Notes: generated by a model from the letters alone, not told the origin. A DNA stretch of 64,000 nt from Labedella phragmitis (GCF_004078635.1 NZ_RZNB01000001.1:124001-188000); one strand, 5' to 3'; positions 41,435 to 49,871 are shown, counted from the first letter of the stretch. Numbers and translations are program-made.

Positions 41435-42082
41435 ATGGCGGTAACCGGACGGCCCCGCGGGTTCGATACCGATCAGGCGCTGGACGCTGCGGTCGACGTT
41501 TTCTGGCGACGTGGTTACGACGGCGCGAGTGTGTCCGAACTGACTGCGGCGATGGGCATCAAGCCGCCGAGTCTGTACGCCACATACGGGGACAAGGCGC
41601 AGCTCTTCCAGGCGGCGCTCCGTCGCTATGTGGAACGCAACATGGGCTACGTCACCGATGCCCTCGCGCAACCCACCGCTCGCGGCGTGGCTGAGGCCTT
41701 TCTCACCGGCAACGCGCTGGCGGTGACGATGCCCGGATCCCCGGCGGGTTGCCTCTCAGTGCAGGCCGCGGTCGCGACGGAGGGATCCACGCAGCTTGCC
41801 CTGCTCACGGAGAACCGGACACGTATTCAATCTCTCTTCGCTGATCGATTCCGCCGTTCCGTCGAGCGGGGCGATTTGCCAGCGGATGAGGACCCAGATG
41901 AGCTCGCAGCGTTTCTGATCACCGTCACGAGCGGCTTCGCCATCCGGGCAGCCGATGGAGCGCCCCGAGAAGTCCTCTTGGCCATGGCGCGCCGCGCGAT
42001 GGTCAACTTCCCCGGAGAGCACAGCGCCCTCAGTCCCACTGATCACCGCCCCACCGACCCGAAGGAGCCGACCCATGCCTGA
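41435..42082 (+). CDS. TetR-family transcriptional regulator
   Basis: A 215-residue TetR protein: GRPRGFDTDQALDAAVDVFW, the helix-turn-helix ASVSELTAAMGIKPPSLYAT, and YGDKAQLFQAALRRYVER. The C-terminal half contains AGCLSVQAAVA, common in the subgroup regulating redox and quinone genes. Its operator-like palindrome lies just upstream. The stop overlaps the next start by eight bases, so it is cotranslated with the MazG-like gene, an unusual partner. The divergent or neighbouring target is unclear; the upstream aldo-keto reductase is possible. Confidence 0.87.
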   Translation: MAVTGRPRGFDTDQALDAAVDVFWRRGYDGASVSELTAAMGIKPPSLYATYGDKAQLFQAALRRYVERNMGYVTDALAQPTARGVAEAFLTGNALAVTMPGSPAGCLSVQAAVATEGSTQLALLTENRTRIQSLFADRFRRSVERGDLPADEDPDELAAFLITVTSGFAIRAADGAPREVLLAMARRAMVNFPGEHSALSPTDHRPTDPKEPTHA

Positions 42083-42434
42083 ATTCACCCCGTCTCTGTC
42101 CACTGCTCGAGAACAAGCCCTCGCCGTTCGCTCCCAGTACGAGGTGTTGGAGGAGCGCTTCAACGGGAAGACCTGGTCGCTCCACGAGCTCATGATCGGC
42201 TTCTCCAATGACGTCGGCTACATCGGTCGTCTTCTCCTGGCCCACGACGGAACCTGGGGCATCGACGGCGACCCGCGCGCCGAGCTCGAGCACAAGCTCG
42301 CCGAGTCGATCTGGTGGGCATTCGTCCTCGCGGACAAGCTCGACATCGACCTCGACGAGGCGTACGCCAAGACGATGGCGAGCATCAGCGCGGGGCTCGA
42401 TTCCACGATCGACCGCACCGACCCCGCCGCCTAG
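42075..42434 (+). CDS. MazG-like nucleotide pyrophosphohydrolase-type protein
   Basis: A 119-residue all-helical protein of the MazG/dUTPase-like group. ELEHKLAESIWWAFVLADKL matches the family helix where acidic residues bind magnesium (consensus ExxD), followed by DIDLDEAYAKTM. Members cleave nucleoside triphosphates to monophosphate and pyrophosphate. The N-terminal EExxD pair is weak here, so activity is not certain. GAAGGAG precedes the ATG, which lies inside the end of the TetR gene. Confidence 0.7.
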   Translation: MPEFTPSLSTAREQALAVRSQYEVLEERFNGKTWSLHELMIGFSNDVGYIGRLLLAHDGTWGIDGDPRAELEHKLAESIWWAFVLADKLDIDLDEAYAKTMASISAGLDSTIDRTDPAA

Positions 42435-42477
42435 AACCTCGAGGCCACCCTGACCACCACCGATTGACGGAGTAATG

Positions 42478-43065
42478 ATGACCACCACCACGCTCACCGA
42501 GCACCTCCACGCATCCGACGAGCCCGAATACGTGCACACACCCTCCGTGGATTACGTCGCCGTCCTCGGTGACGGCGCCCCGGGAAGCGATGAGTTCTAC
42601 CGCAAGAAGATCCTCGTCTCCGACATCGCGCGCATTCTCAACAAGAGCGACGAGACACCGGTTGTAGAGATCCAGTTCTGGTATCCGGAGAACTCCGCAC
42701 GAGTGGAGATCGCCGACTTCTACAGCGTGAACCCGATCCCATCGCTGCTCTACCGGGTGCTCGCCCAGATCCCGAACGGAACCACCGATGCGGAGATCAC
42801 CGACGCGCGGACCCGAGCCGAGAGTGTCGCGGACACCGCCTCGGACGAGGTGACGTCATTCACGATCCCCGGACAGGATGTGGTCCAGGTCATGCATCAC
42901 GGACCGTTCTCGGAGGAGTTCGCAACCCTGGCACGCCTCGGCGATTATGCACAGGGTCGGAGCCTGCACAGGGCCGGCCCGCATCACGAGATCCACCTCG
43001 ACGCCTTCACGCGCACGACCCCGCAGGACACCCTCCGGACGATCCTTCGCGATCCCGTCGACTGA
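42478..43065 (+). CDS. GyrI-like small-molecule binding protein
   Basis: A 195-residue protein resembling the GyrI-like domain family: VDYVAVLGDGAPGSDEFYRK, a middle part with PVVEIQFWYPENS, and VVQVMHHGPFSEEFATLARL, which matches the family's hallmark HxGPY-like segment (here HHGPF). The second of two tandem ATGs (42478) is chosen because GGAG lies five bases before it. Probably a ligand-binding protein without a DNA-binding part, like the gene at 197-616 but longer. Forty-three bases after the MazG-like gene, likely the same transcript. Confidence 0.7.
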   Translation: MTTTTLTEHLHASDEPEYVHTPSVDYVAVLGDGAPGSDEFYRKKILVSDIARILNKSDETPVVEIQFWYPENSARVEIADFYSVNPIPSLLYRVLAQIPNGTTDAEITDARTRAESVADTASDEVTSFTIPGQDVVQVMHHGPFSEEFATLARLGDYAQGRSLHRAGPHHEIHLDAFTRTTPQDTLRTILRDPVD

Positions 43066-43126
43066 GGTGTCTCAGGCGGGGAAGGTTCCCCTGCGCGCAG
43101 CACGAGCGAACCGCTACCGTGACGTC

Positions 43127-43433
43127 ATGGCGAACCTCACCGAGCCGCATGACGGAGACGTCGCCGCGTTCCTCGACTCCGTTCTCGATGAGCGGCGCCG
43201 CGCGGAGGCCCACGCCGTGCCTGCCCTCGTGGAAAGAGGACACCGGGACACTCGGCGTGATGTGGGGACCATCGATGGTGGGATTCGATTCGCGGCCCTA
43301 CACGAACACGACCGGCACGCAGGACTGGTTCGTCGTGGCTCCCCACAAGGCAGCGCGCACGATCTACGACGACTACGCACCCGCCGGCCCTCTCTTCGAC
43401 GAGCTCGGTAGCCGGTACTCGACTAGATGGTGA
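43127..43433 (+). pseudogene. DUF1801-family protein, frameshifted and truncated
   Basis: The first frame gives MANLTEPHDGDVAAFLDSVL and DERRRAEAHAVPALV. The next frame continues with EDTGTLGVMWGPSMVGFDSR and TGTQDWFVVAPHKAARTIYD, matching the DUF1801 hallmark (V/P)MWGPSMVGFG. A frameshift near 43225-43235 separates them, and the normal C-terminal ~30-40 residues (GK.C.Y.K.L) are missing: the frame ends at SRYSTRW, overlapping the convergent gene. The start has TACCGT six bases upstream (leaderless). A dead gene. Confidence 0.72.
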
Positions 43434-44520
43434 GCGTCCGCGGGCTCGGGTACGGATGCCGCGCGCCCTCGAGGAGAGCGATCGCGGCCAGGGCGAAGCC
43501 GACGACGCCGAGCACCAGGGTGGGGGCCTCGTCGGTTCCCGTCATGATCGGCAGGTCGAGGATGTTCATCACGGTGCCGAAGGAGAAGAGGAACTCGAAG
43601 AGGATCAGAGCGACTCCGGCCGCTGCAGCGAGGGCTCGCGCGGACGACGGGCGGAGCCAGCCGTCGCGCGAGCCGAGTGCGAGGAGGACGACGGTGGCGC
43701 TCACACCGACCACCATCACCGCGATCCCGATGACGTTCACCAGCACGACGGCCCCGCCTTCCCCGGATGCCGCGAGCGCTGCGTCGATCTCGGCGAGCGA
43801 CATCCCGGGAGCGGCGAGGAGCGGCCGCACCACGAACGCCACGACACCGCACGCGACGGTGAGCAGCACGAGGGGGACAGCGAGGGGTGCGATGCGGAAG
43901 GAGTTCCGGGGACCGCGACCTGCCGAGCCCAGGTGTGCGGACCAGGAGAGTGCGGCGAGCGCGCAGCCCATCGAGGTGAATGCGACGAGCGCGAGGAGCA
44001 GGCTCGCCTCGGCGGGCGCGAGTGCGCTCACAGCGGCTGCGGCGACCATCGCCCCGAGCGAGACCGACGCGGCCGTGCGGAGGTGCCGCGCTCGTGACCC
44101 GAGCACCGGGACGACGAGCGCGAAGAGGGCGACGGCGGCAACGGCCGCGGCGATACCGAACAGGCCGCCGATGGCGTTGAAGACGGTCGGGTCACCGAAC
44201 ACCCAGCCCATGCCGAAGGACAGGACCGAGAGCACCGAGGTCGCGGAGAACGCCGCCCCGAGACGGAGGCGGCCGAGCGCCACGACGTGCGCCAGTCGCG
44301 GGTCGGCGGGCGAGCGGCGGTCGGCGGTCACGACGGCCTGCATGGCTGCACGTACGAGAGCGCGTGTGTCGCGGGGCGAGGCGGAACGAGCAGCGGCGGT
44401 CCACCGCTCGGCGGCGTCGGCCTGGTGCGCCCATGGCAGCAAGGACGCGAGGAACCGCAGCAACGCGTCGGTGAACCCGGCTCCGGCGCCGGCGGCGCGT
44501 GAAGGGATGGAGGTCGTCAT
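43423..44520 (-). CDS. Multi-pass membrane protein, unknown
   Basis: A 365-residue protein. An N-terminal soluble region of about 85 residues (LLPWAHQADAAERWTAAARS, DTRALVRAAMQAVVTADRRS) precedes some eight hydrophobic segments from residue 90 to 355, with a short exit loop EIDAALAASGEGG. No family recognised. GGGAGC lies before the ATG. Its stop region overlaps the DUF1801 pseudogene. No signature of a transporter or enzyme was found. Confidence 0.65.
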   Translation of the reverse strand: MTTSIPSRAAGAGAGFTDALLRFLASLLPWAHQADAAERWTAAARSASPRDTRALVRAAMQAVVTADRRSPADPRLAHVVALGRLRLGAAFSATSVLSVLSFGMGWVFGDPTVFNAIGGLFGIAAAVAAVALFALVVPVLGSRARHLRTAASVSLGAMVAAAAVSALAPAEASLLLALVAFTSMGCALAALSWSAHLGSAGRGPRNSFRIAPLAVPLVLLTVACGVVAFVVRPLLAAPGMSLAEIDAALAASGEGGAVVLVNVIGIAVMVVGVSATVVLLALGSRDGWLRPSSARALAAAAGVALILFEFLFSFGTVMNILDLPIMTGTDEAPTLVLGVVGFALAAIALLEGARHPYPSPRTLTI

Positions 44521-44695
44521 CGTTGCTCCCAGCCGGTCGCCCGTGCGACCCTGTTCCGCACTCTAGGGGGCGGCCGAGAAGGGGGCAATGAGCGCCGTGC
44601 ACGTGACACTGCGACCCCTGGCGCATGGATCGCCTCAATGGTGAGATCGTTGACTCAGCGCGTGCTGGTGAGCACCGCCTGCGAGAGGAGTCGCG

Positions 44696-45151
44696 ATGCG
44701 TCCGTACATGGACAAGGTCATGCCCGGTGCCTGGAAGGCCGCTGGAACGTTCGCGATCGCTGTCGGAGAAGAGGCGCTGCGTCAGGGGCTCTCGCCCCAG
44801 GAGATGGAGCTGATCAAACTCCGCGCATCGCAGATGAACGGGTGCGTCTACTGCCTGGATCTGCACTCCCGCAAGGCGCGGGCCGCCGGTCTCAGCCAGC
44901 AGAAGCTCGACATCCTGCCGGCCTGGCGCGAGACGGACCTGTTCGACGACCGCGAGCAGGCGGTACTCGCCATCGCGGAAGCGGCGACCGTGCTCCCGCT
45001 CTCCGAGGAGTCAAAGGCCGATCTGTTCGGTGCCCGCACCGTACTCGGGGACGAGACTTTCGCCGCTGCCGAGTGGATCGCCGTCACCATCAACGCGTTC
45101 AACCGGATCTCGATCCTCAGCGGGCACCCGGTGCACCCCCGCGGCGAGTGA
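44696..45151 (+). CDS. Carboxymuconolactone decarboxylase / AhpD-like protein
   Basis: A 151-residue helical protein with the AhpD core: ELIKLRASQMNGCVYCLDLH, in which C50, C53 and H57 form the redox/proton-relay motif CxxC-x3-H. Such proteins reduce alkyl hydroperoxides together with lipoamide-linked partners. REQAVLAIAEAATVLP is the second family block. GAGAGGAG lies before the ATG. It precedes the cNMP-binding/reductase fusion by 53 bases on the same strand, and a redox partnership between them is plausible. Confidence 0.88.
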   Translation: MRPYMDKVMPGAWKAAGTFAIAVGEEALRQGLSPQEMELIKLRASQMNGCVYCLDLHSRKARAAGLSQQKLDILPAWRETDLFDDREQAVLAIAEAATVLPLSEESKADLFGARTVLGDETFAAAEWIAVTINAFNRISILSGHPVHPRGE

Positions 45152-45204
45152 CCGCCGGCTTTTCGTCGTCGCTATCGGCCACTGCGGCTCGGTAGTTTGT
45201 CCTC

Positions 45205-46839
45205 ATGCAGACCACCTATCTGGGTCCCGACCAGTTGCCGGCACTCACCGACGCGCAATGGGAGCGACTGATCACCTTCGGCGTCGCCGAGGACGTCACA
45301 GCCGGGGACTACCTCGCCCGCTCGGGCGACCGCGAGTACGACCTCGTCCTCGTCGACACGGCCGAGGTCGAGGTCGTACGCGACTCGTTGTGGTGGATCG
45401 GCGAGACCATTCTCGGGACGCTCGGCCCGCGTACCTTCGTCGGCGAACTGAGCCTGCTCAACGGGCAGGGCGCGTTCCTCTCGTCGCGCGTCACCCGGGA
45501 CGGACGCATCTTCCGCGTCTCGCGCGCGTCGCTCCGTCGCCTCATGAGCGAGGACGACGAGCTCTGCGACCTCGTGCTGCGGACGCTCTGGCACCGCCGC
45601 GAGTCGCTGCGGAAGGGACCGGCCGCGCTCACGCTCAAGTTCGTCGGCGAGGAGTCGTCGCGTGAGTTCCACGCGCTCCGGCGGTACGCGGAGCGGCTCG
45701 ATCTCGTGCACACCGCCACCTCGTCCACCCCGGCGCACCTCGCCCTGCACGAGATCGACCCGCAGACCTTGCCGATCGCCTACATCCAGGGCGAGGCGCT
45801 CACGAACGCCACCCCTGGCCTCGTCGCCGACCGGCTCGGGCTCAGCTACAACGGTGACGCCGACGAGGTCGTCGATCTCGTCGTGATCGGCGGCGGCCCC
45901 GCCGGTCTGGCCGCCGCGATCTACGGGGCGTCCGAGGGCCTCGAGACGGTGCTCCTCGATGCTGTCGCGCCGGGAGGTCAGGCCGCCGCGACCTCACGCA
46001 TCGAGAACTTCCTCGGCTTCCCGTTCGGGGTGAGCGGCAGTGAACTGATCGGACAGGCGTCACTGCAAGCGCTCAAGTTCGGTGTGCGCGTCTATGCGCC
46101 GTGCGAGGCTGTCGACCTCCAAACCGTGAACGACACTCTCGAGATCACCCTCACCGACGGGCGCATCATCCATGCCCGGTCGGCGATCGTCACCTCCGGA
46201 GCCTCGTACCGCCGCCTCCCGCTCGACCGCTGGTCCGACTTCGAGGGCGCCGGGATCTACTACGCCGCGACCCAGCTCGAGCTCCGGCACGTGATGGAGT
46301 CGCCCGTCGTCGTCGTGGGTGGAGCGAACTCTGCCGGTCAGGCCGCGCTGTTCCTCGCCGCCGGCGGCTGCCCCGTGCGGCTCGTGGTGCGCGGCGGCGA
46401 CCTCCGAGCCCGGATGTCGACCTACCTCGCCGACCGCCTCGTCGAGGACTCCCGGATCGAGGTCGTGACGGAGGCGAGCGTGACCGCGCTCGACGGCGGC
46501 TCGTCGCTCGAGCGTGTGTGCATCGACCGGCTCGGCGAGGTCGACGCCCGCGGGCTGTTCTGCTTCATCGGGGCGGAGCCCGCGACGACGTGGCTCGGAA
46601 GCCTCGAGCGCGACACCGCCGGCTTCCTCCGCACCGGCACCGACATCCCCGCGGCCTCGCTCGGATCCACGTGGGCGCGTCTCGGCCGGGAGCCGCTCCC
46701 CTTCGAGACGTCGCTCCCCCGCGTCTTCGCCGCGGGGGACGTCCGCCGCGGCTCCATGAAGCGTGTCGCTGCGGCTGTCGGCGAGGGTTCGAGCGCGGTC
46801 GCCTCGGTGCACCGTGCTCTCGCGGGCCTCACCGTCTGA
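45205..46839 (+). CDS. Cyclic-nucleotide-binding/thioredoxin-reductase-like fusion
   Basis: A 544-residue protein with two parts. Residues 1-140 resemble a cNMP-binding (CAP-ED) domain: GDYLARSGDREYDLVLVDTA and FVGELSLLNGQGAFLSSRVT. Residues 225-540 form an FAD/NAD(P)H oxidoreductase of the thioredoxin reductase fold: VIGGGPAGLAAAIYGASEG, SRIENFLGFPFGVSG, VVVGGANSAGQAALFLA and the FAD end FAAGDVRRGSMKRVAAAVGE. The redox CxxC is missing; the position reads YYAATQLE. It is therefore not a thioredoxin reductase but a flavin enzyme of the ferredoxin-NADP reductase-like kind, perhaps gated by a ligand at the N-terminus. Leaderless start (TAGTTT at 45193-45198). Confidence 0.85.
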   Translation: MQTTYLGPDQLPALTDAQWERLITFGVAEDVTAGDYLARSGDREYDLVLVDTAEVEVVRDSLWWIGETILGTLGPRTFVGELSLLNGQGAFLSSRVTRDGRIFRVSRASLRRLMSEDDELCDLVLRTLWHRRESLRKGPAALTLKFVGEESSREFHALRRYAERLDLVHTATSSTPAHLALHEIDPQTLPIAYIQGEALTNATPGLVADRLGLSYNGDADEVVDLVVIGGGPAGLAAAIYGASEGLETVLLDAVAPGGQAAATSRIENFLGFPFGVSGSELIGQASLQALKFGVRVYAPCEAVDLQTVNDTLEITLTDGRIIHARSAIVTSGASYRRLPLDRWSDFEGAGIYYAATQLELRHVMESPVVVVGGANSAGQAALFLAAGGCPVRLVVRGGDLRARMSTYLADRLVEDSRIEVVTEASVTALDGGSSLERVCIDRLGEVDARGLFCFIGAEPATTWLGSLERDTAGFLRTGTDIPAASLGSTWARLGREPLPFETSLPRVFAAGDVRRGSMKRVAAAVGEGSSAVASVHRALAGLTV

Positions 46840-46898
46840 CGCGAGCGATGCTCCGCGAAGCGCTGACAGGTTCATGGCATCGACCCGACGGGAGCACC

Positions 46899-47228
46899 TC
46901 AGCGGAGGACATTGACCGACATCGATCGGATCTCGTGTTCCGCGAGGACGAACGTGAAGCGGTGCGACTGAGGGCCGTCGGGTGAGACGCCGTCGACCTC
47001 CGCATCGACGACGTGCTCCGTGCCGCGACGGAAGGCCGTGATCGGGTGGATCAGCACCGGGGGGATCCGCGAGAACCAGGCGGCGATCTCGCTCCGCCCG
47101 TGATGGGGTCGATCCTCGTGCGTCACCGTCCCGTCGGGGGTGAACAGCGAGCACAGGCCCTCGTAGTCGCCGTCGTTCATGGAATTCAGTGCGGCCGTGA
47201 TGATCGGGGCCGTGTCAGTCGTCGTCAT
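46899..47228 (-). CDS. SnoaL/NTF2-like protein
   Basis: A 109-residue NTF2-like domain: IITAALNSMNDGDYEGLCSL, FTPDGTVTHEDRPHHGRSEI, and strands VVDAEVDGVSP and HRFTFVLAEHEI. Similar in kind to the protein at 39641-40033 but clearly different in sequence. The ATG at 47228 follows GAGAGGAAC. It is codirectional with the TRIC-type gene upstream. Substrate unknown. Confidence 0.75.
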   Translation of the reverse strand: MTTTDTAPIITAALNSMNDGDYEGLCSLFTPDGTVTHEDRPHHGRSEIAAWFSRIPPVLIHPITAFRRGTEHVVDAEVDGVSPDGPQSHRFTFVLAEHEIRSMSVNVLR

Positions 47229-47305
47229 GTCAGTTCCTCTCCTCGAGCGGTCGTTTGGCCGCCGTGGTCGATGGCCCCGCGCACGGAAGGCGGGGTCGTG
47301 GTGGT

Positions 47306-47971
47306 TCACGATCGCTTCGGTGTCCGGGGATGGGTTCGGGTGGCCGGTCGCTGCTCGGGGAAGGTCCAGGCGAAGACGATGGCGAGGAGGCGGACGGTCG
47401 CGGTCACGATGATGCAGCCGACGGCGGCGATGGGCACGGAGACCCCGAGCTCGATCAGCAGAACGAGGACCCCGACCCCGGAGCCGGCCGCGACGGCGTA
47501 CAGCGTTCCGACCTGCAGGAACGAGACCGGCAGACCGAGGGCGGTGTCACGGAGCATCCCGCCGCCGATCGCGCCGATGACGCCGACGACCAGTGCGCCG
47601 ACCTCGCCGACCCCGAGGGAGAGCGCCTTGGTGGCGCCGATCGCGCCGAAGAGGCCCATGACGGCCGCGTCGAGCACGGTGATCAGCCAGGCGGCGTGAG
47701 TGATGAGCGGTTGGAGGATCATGCCGACGAGGGCGGCAGCGCCGGCGACGACGAGATACCAGTTCATCCAGATCACCACCGGGGGTTGGTTCAGGACCAC
47801 GTCCCGGAGCAGGCTTCCGCCGAGCGCGACGATCAATCCGATGACGAGGACGCCCAGCACATCGATGCGACGGTGGCGGGTGTCGGCCGCGAAGAGCGCC
47901 CCCTGGAGTCCTCCCAATCCTGCAGCGAGCAGCTCGACCCAGAGCGGCACCTGGAACGTCGCGACGGGCAT
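47306..47971 (-). CDS. TRIC/UPF0126-family membrane channel-like protein
   Basis: A 221-residue protein with seven hydrophobic segments arranged as two repeats. Each repeat carries the family's glycine-rich motif: ALGGSLLRDVVLNQPPVVI and AIGGGMLRDTALGLPVSFL. Bacterial relatives form trimeric potassium or cation channels. The start at 47971 has AGAGGAGC before it; an upstream in-frame start would add an unlikely tail. The C-terminus ends in a basic tail (RPATRTHPRTPKRS). Confidence 0.87.
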   Translation of the reverse strand: MPVATFQVPLWVELLAAGLGGLQGALFAADTRHRRIDVLGVLVIGLIVALGGSLLRDVVLNQPPVVIWMNWYLVVAGAAALVGMILQPLITHAAWLITVLDAAVMGLFGAIGATKALSLGVGEVGALVVGVIGAIGGGMLRDTALGLPVSFLQVGTLYAVAAGSGVGVLVLLIELGVSVPIAAVGCIIVTATVRLLAIVFAWTFPEQRPATRTHPRTPKRS

Positions 47972-48061
47972 GATGCTCCTCTGGTCGGACCCGGGGTCGG
48001 CTCGCAATCTCGGGCGAGCCGACCCCGGCGGGTGATTGTCAGTGAGGACGAGCCCCGGCTG

Positions 48062-48760
48062 TCACCGCGCCGCGGAGCTCGAGGCGGTGACGATGACGTC
48101 GGCGACGGTCTCGGCCTGCGAGATGAACAGGGCGTGGCTGCCCGGGACGTTGGTGATGTCGGCGCCGATGCGCGTCGCCATGTGCTGCAGCATCGCCTGG
48201 TCGAACGCCTTGTCCTCGGTGGCGATGACGGCCCAGCTCGGCTTGTCGCGCCATGCGGCCACCGTGACCGCCTCTCCGAACACGGCCATGTTGACGGGCA
48301 CCTGGCTGTCGGCCAGGAACGCAGCGTCGGCCTCGCTCAGATCGGCGGCGAATCCCGGACGGAAGGCGTCGCGGTTGAGGTGGCCGAAGCCGTCGTCGGT
48401 CACATCGATGACGAACTCGGGCGTCGCGGCGAAGCCCTCGTACTGCTGCCCGCTGGTCTCACCGGCATCCGGGATGAGAGCCGAGACATAGACGAGGCCG
48501 GCGACCTTCGGGTGCACACCAGCCTCCGTGATGACGGTGCCGCCCCACGAGTGGCCGACGAGGATGGCCGGACCGTCCTGAGCATCCAGGACGCGTTTCG
48601 TCGCCGCGACGTCGTCGGCGAACGAGGTGAGCGGGTTCTGCACGATCGAGACGCGGTAGCCGCGAGCGGTCAGCAGGTCGTAGACCCGGCGCCAGCCGGA
48701 TCCGTCGGCGAAAGCCCCGTGTACGAGGACGACGTTGGTGATGTCTCCGGTGGTGGTCAT
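48062..48760 (-). CDS. Alpha/beta hydrolase, third paralogue
   Basis: A 232-residue alpha/beta hydrolase of the same broad group as those at 33018 and 34803: VVLVHGAFADGSGWRRVYDL, the nucleophile motif GHSWGG, VYVSALIPDAGE and the His in PGSHALFISQ. It lacks a signal peptide. GGAAGGAAGAG lies before the ATG; an ATG five codons upstream is within this ribosome site and is not used. The promoter region carries a near-palindrome at 48827-48844. Substrate unknown. Confidence 0.85.
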   Translation of the reverse strand: MTTTGDITNVVLVHGAFADGSGWRRVYDLLTARGYRVSIVQNPLTSFADDVAATKRVLDAQDGPAILVGHSWGGTVITEAGVHPKVAGLVYVSALIPDAGETSGQQYEGFAATPEFVIDVTDDGFGHLNRDAFRPGFAADLSEADAAFLADSQVPVNMAVFGEAVTVAAWRDKPSWAVIATEDKAFDQAMLQHMATRIGADITNVPGSHALFISQAETVADVIVTASSSAAR

Positions 48761-48826
48761 TACTCTTCCTTCCATATTCGGCTCCGATGAGCCGGGCGGG
48801 TTGTCAGGGAGGTGTAACGCTGGCTG

Positions 48827-48844
48827 TACGCAATATATTGCATA
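48827..48844. promoter_or_regulatory. Near-palindrome TACGCAATATATTGCATA
   Basis: An 18-bp inverted repeat with one mismatch, 67 bases upstream of the hydrolase start and overlapping its likely -10 region (TTGCCT is 17 bases before ATATAT on the minus strand). The 10-mer TATATTGCAT is shared with the PadR gene promoter (14082-14091). Confidence 0.5.
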
Positions 48845-48963
48845 CGGGTTGCGGCAGGCAAGAGCACGCGTCGACGCGCCTTCATCGCTCGCGACCGCAC
48901 GACAGTGAACCGGGGAGTTCAATGAGGTGCGACGAACTTGCGAAGCCGGCCGCCCTCTTTGAC

Positions 48964-49032
48964 GGTCACTGAGCCTGTCGAAGCGCGACACCCTTCGAGG
49001 AACAGGACACCCTTCGACAAGCTCAGAGACCG
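48964..49032. repeat. Dispersed palindromic element, copy 5
   Basis: Left arm GGTCACTGAGCCTGTCGAAG (48964-48983), right arm CTTCGACAAGCTCAGAGACC (49012-49031), with an extra degenerate CCCTTCGAGG between them. It lies between the hydrolase promoter and the terminator of the flavoprotein-like gene. Confidence 0.75.
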
Positions 49033-49033
49033 A

Positions 49034-49064
49034 AAAGGGCCGCCACGCAAGGTGACGGCCCTTT
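49034..49064 (-). terminator. Rho-independent terminator
   Basis: AAAGGGCCG (49034-49042) pairs with CGGCCCTTT (49056-49064) around 13 bases and ends in TTTTC on the minus strand, 27 bases after the stop codon of the gene at 49091-49573. Confidence 0.7.
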
Positions 49065-49090
49065 CAGGACTCAGGAGATAGGAGGGAGCC

Positions 49091-49573
49091 CTACAGGTCG
49101 ACCTTCTCGTTGTCGGCGTCGAGAGTCTCGCCCGTCACCTTCGACTTCACGAAGCTCATGAGCGAGGCGACCTTGCCGCCGGGGCTGTCCCAGTACTCGG
49201 CGCTGTCGGCGGAGAACTTCAGCAGCGTGACGTTCGGGTCGGAGGGGCCCTCGGGGAACCACGCCTCGACGGCGCCGTTCCACAGCTCCTCGAGCTTCGC
49301 GTGGTCGTCGACGAGGTCGGCGGTGCCGGAGAGCGACACCCACGAGTCGTTCGAGCTGAGCGAGACGCCGACGCTCGGGTTGAGGGCGATGTGCGTCACG
49401 GCCGACGCGTTGCGGCCGATGATGAACCACAGGTCGCCGTCGAACTCGCGCTCCTGGACGGTGAGGGGGTGGGCGACGAGCTTCCCCATCTCGTCGACCG
49501 TCGTGAGCATGGCGAAGCGGAAGTCCTTGAGCAGTTCGGCGACCTTCGCGGTGCCGTCGGTGGTGTCGGTCAC
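49091..49573 (-). CDS. Pyridoxamine 5'-phosphate oxidase family protein (general stress protein 26-like)
   Basis: A 160-residue split-barrel flavin-binding protein: KDFRFAMLTTVDEMGKLVAH, WFIIGRNASAVTHIALNPSV and the C-terminal SPGGKVASLMSFVKSKVTG typical of the GSP26 subgroup. It probably binds FMN or F420, but its substrate is unknown; members respond to general stress. The start is GTG 49573 with GAAAGGA before it. A terminator follows the gene. Confidence 0.85.
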   Translation of the reverse strand: MTDTTDGTAKVAELLKDFRFAMLTTVDEMGKLVAHPLTVQEREFDGDLWFIIGRNASAVTHIALNPSVGVSLSSNDSWVSLSGTADLVDDHAKLEELWNGAVEAWFPEGPSDPNVTLLKFSADSAEYWDSPGGKVASLMSFVKSKVTGETLDADNEKVDL

Positions 49574-49871
49574 GGTGGATCCTTTCGGTCGGGCCGCCCC
49601 GGCGCAACGCGGTCGTCGTGCCTCTTCCGAGCGGGAATGACGGCAGCCTATGCCTGCACTCTCCGCGACCGCCTGGATGGCCGGGGGCGTTGCATCCGCC
49701 CGGGATGTCTGCTCTCGCTGAGGCACGACGGCGCGGGTCGGGTCCTCTCGGGAGCAGGTCCCGCAGCGCGCGGACGACGATCTCGGGCGACTACTCCGCC
49801 CCGAGGTGGGTTTCGTGACGACACACGTCGAGCCTCCTGACAACGGGACGCCAGTGCGGTGTCGGCCGACC
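49574..49871. other. Gap without a recognised gene
   Basis: About 298 bases between the flavin-binding stress protein start and the SRPBCC stop. It must contain the promoter of the former. No coding frame with convincing features was seen. Confidence 0.35.

Noticed and set aside
45205-46839. Thioredoxin reductase (trxB)
   Set aside because: The redox-active CxxC is absent and there is an extra N-terminal sensor-like domain.
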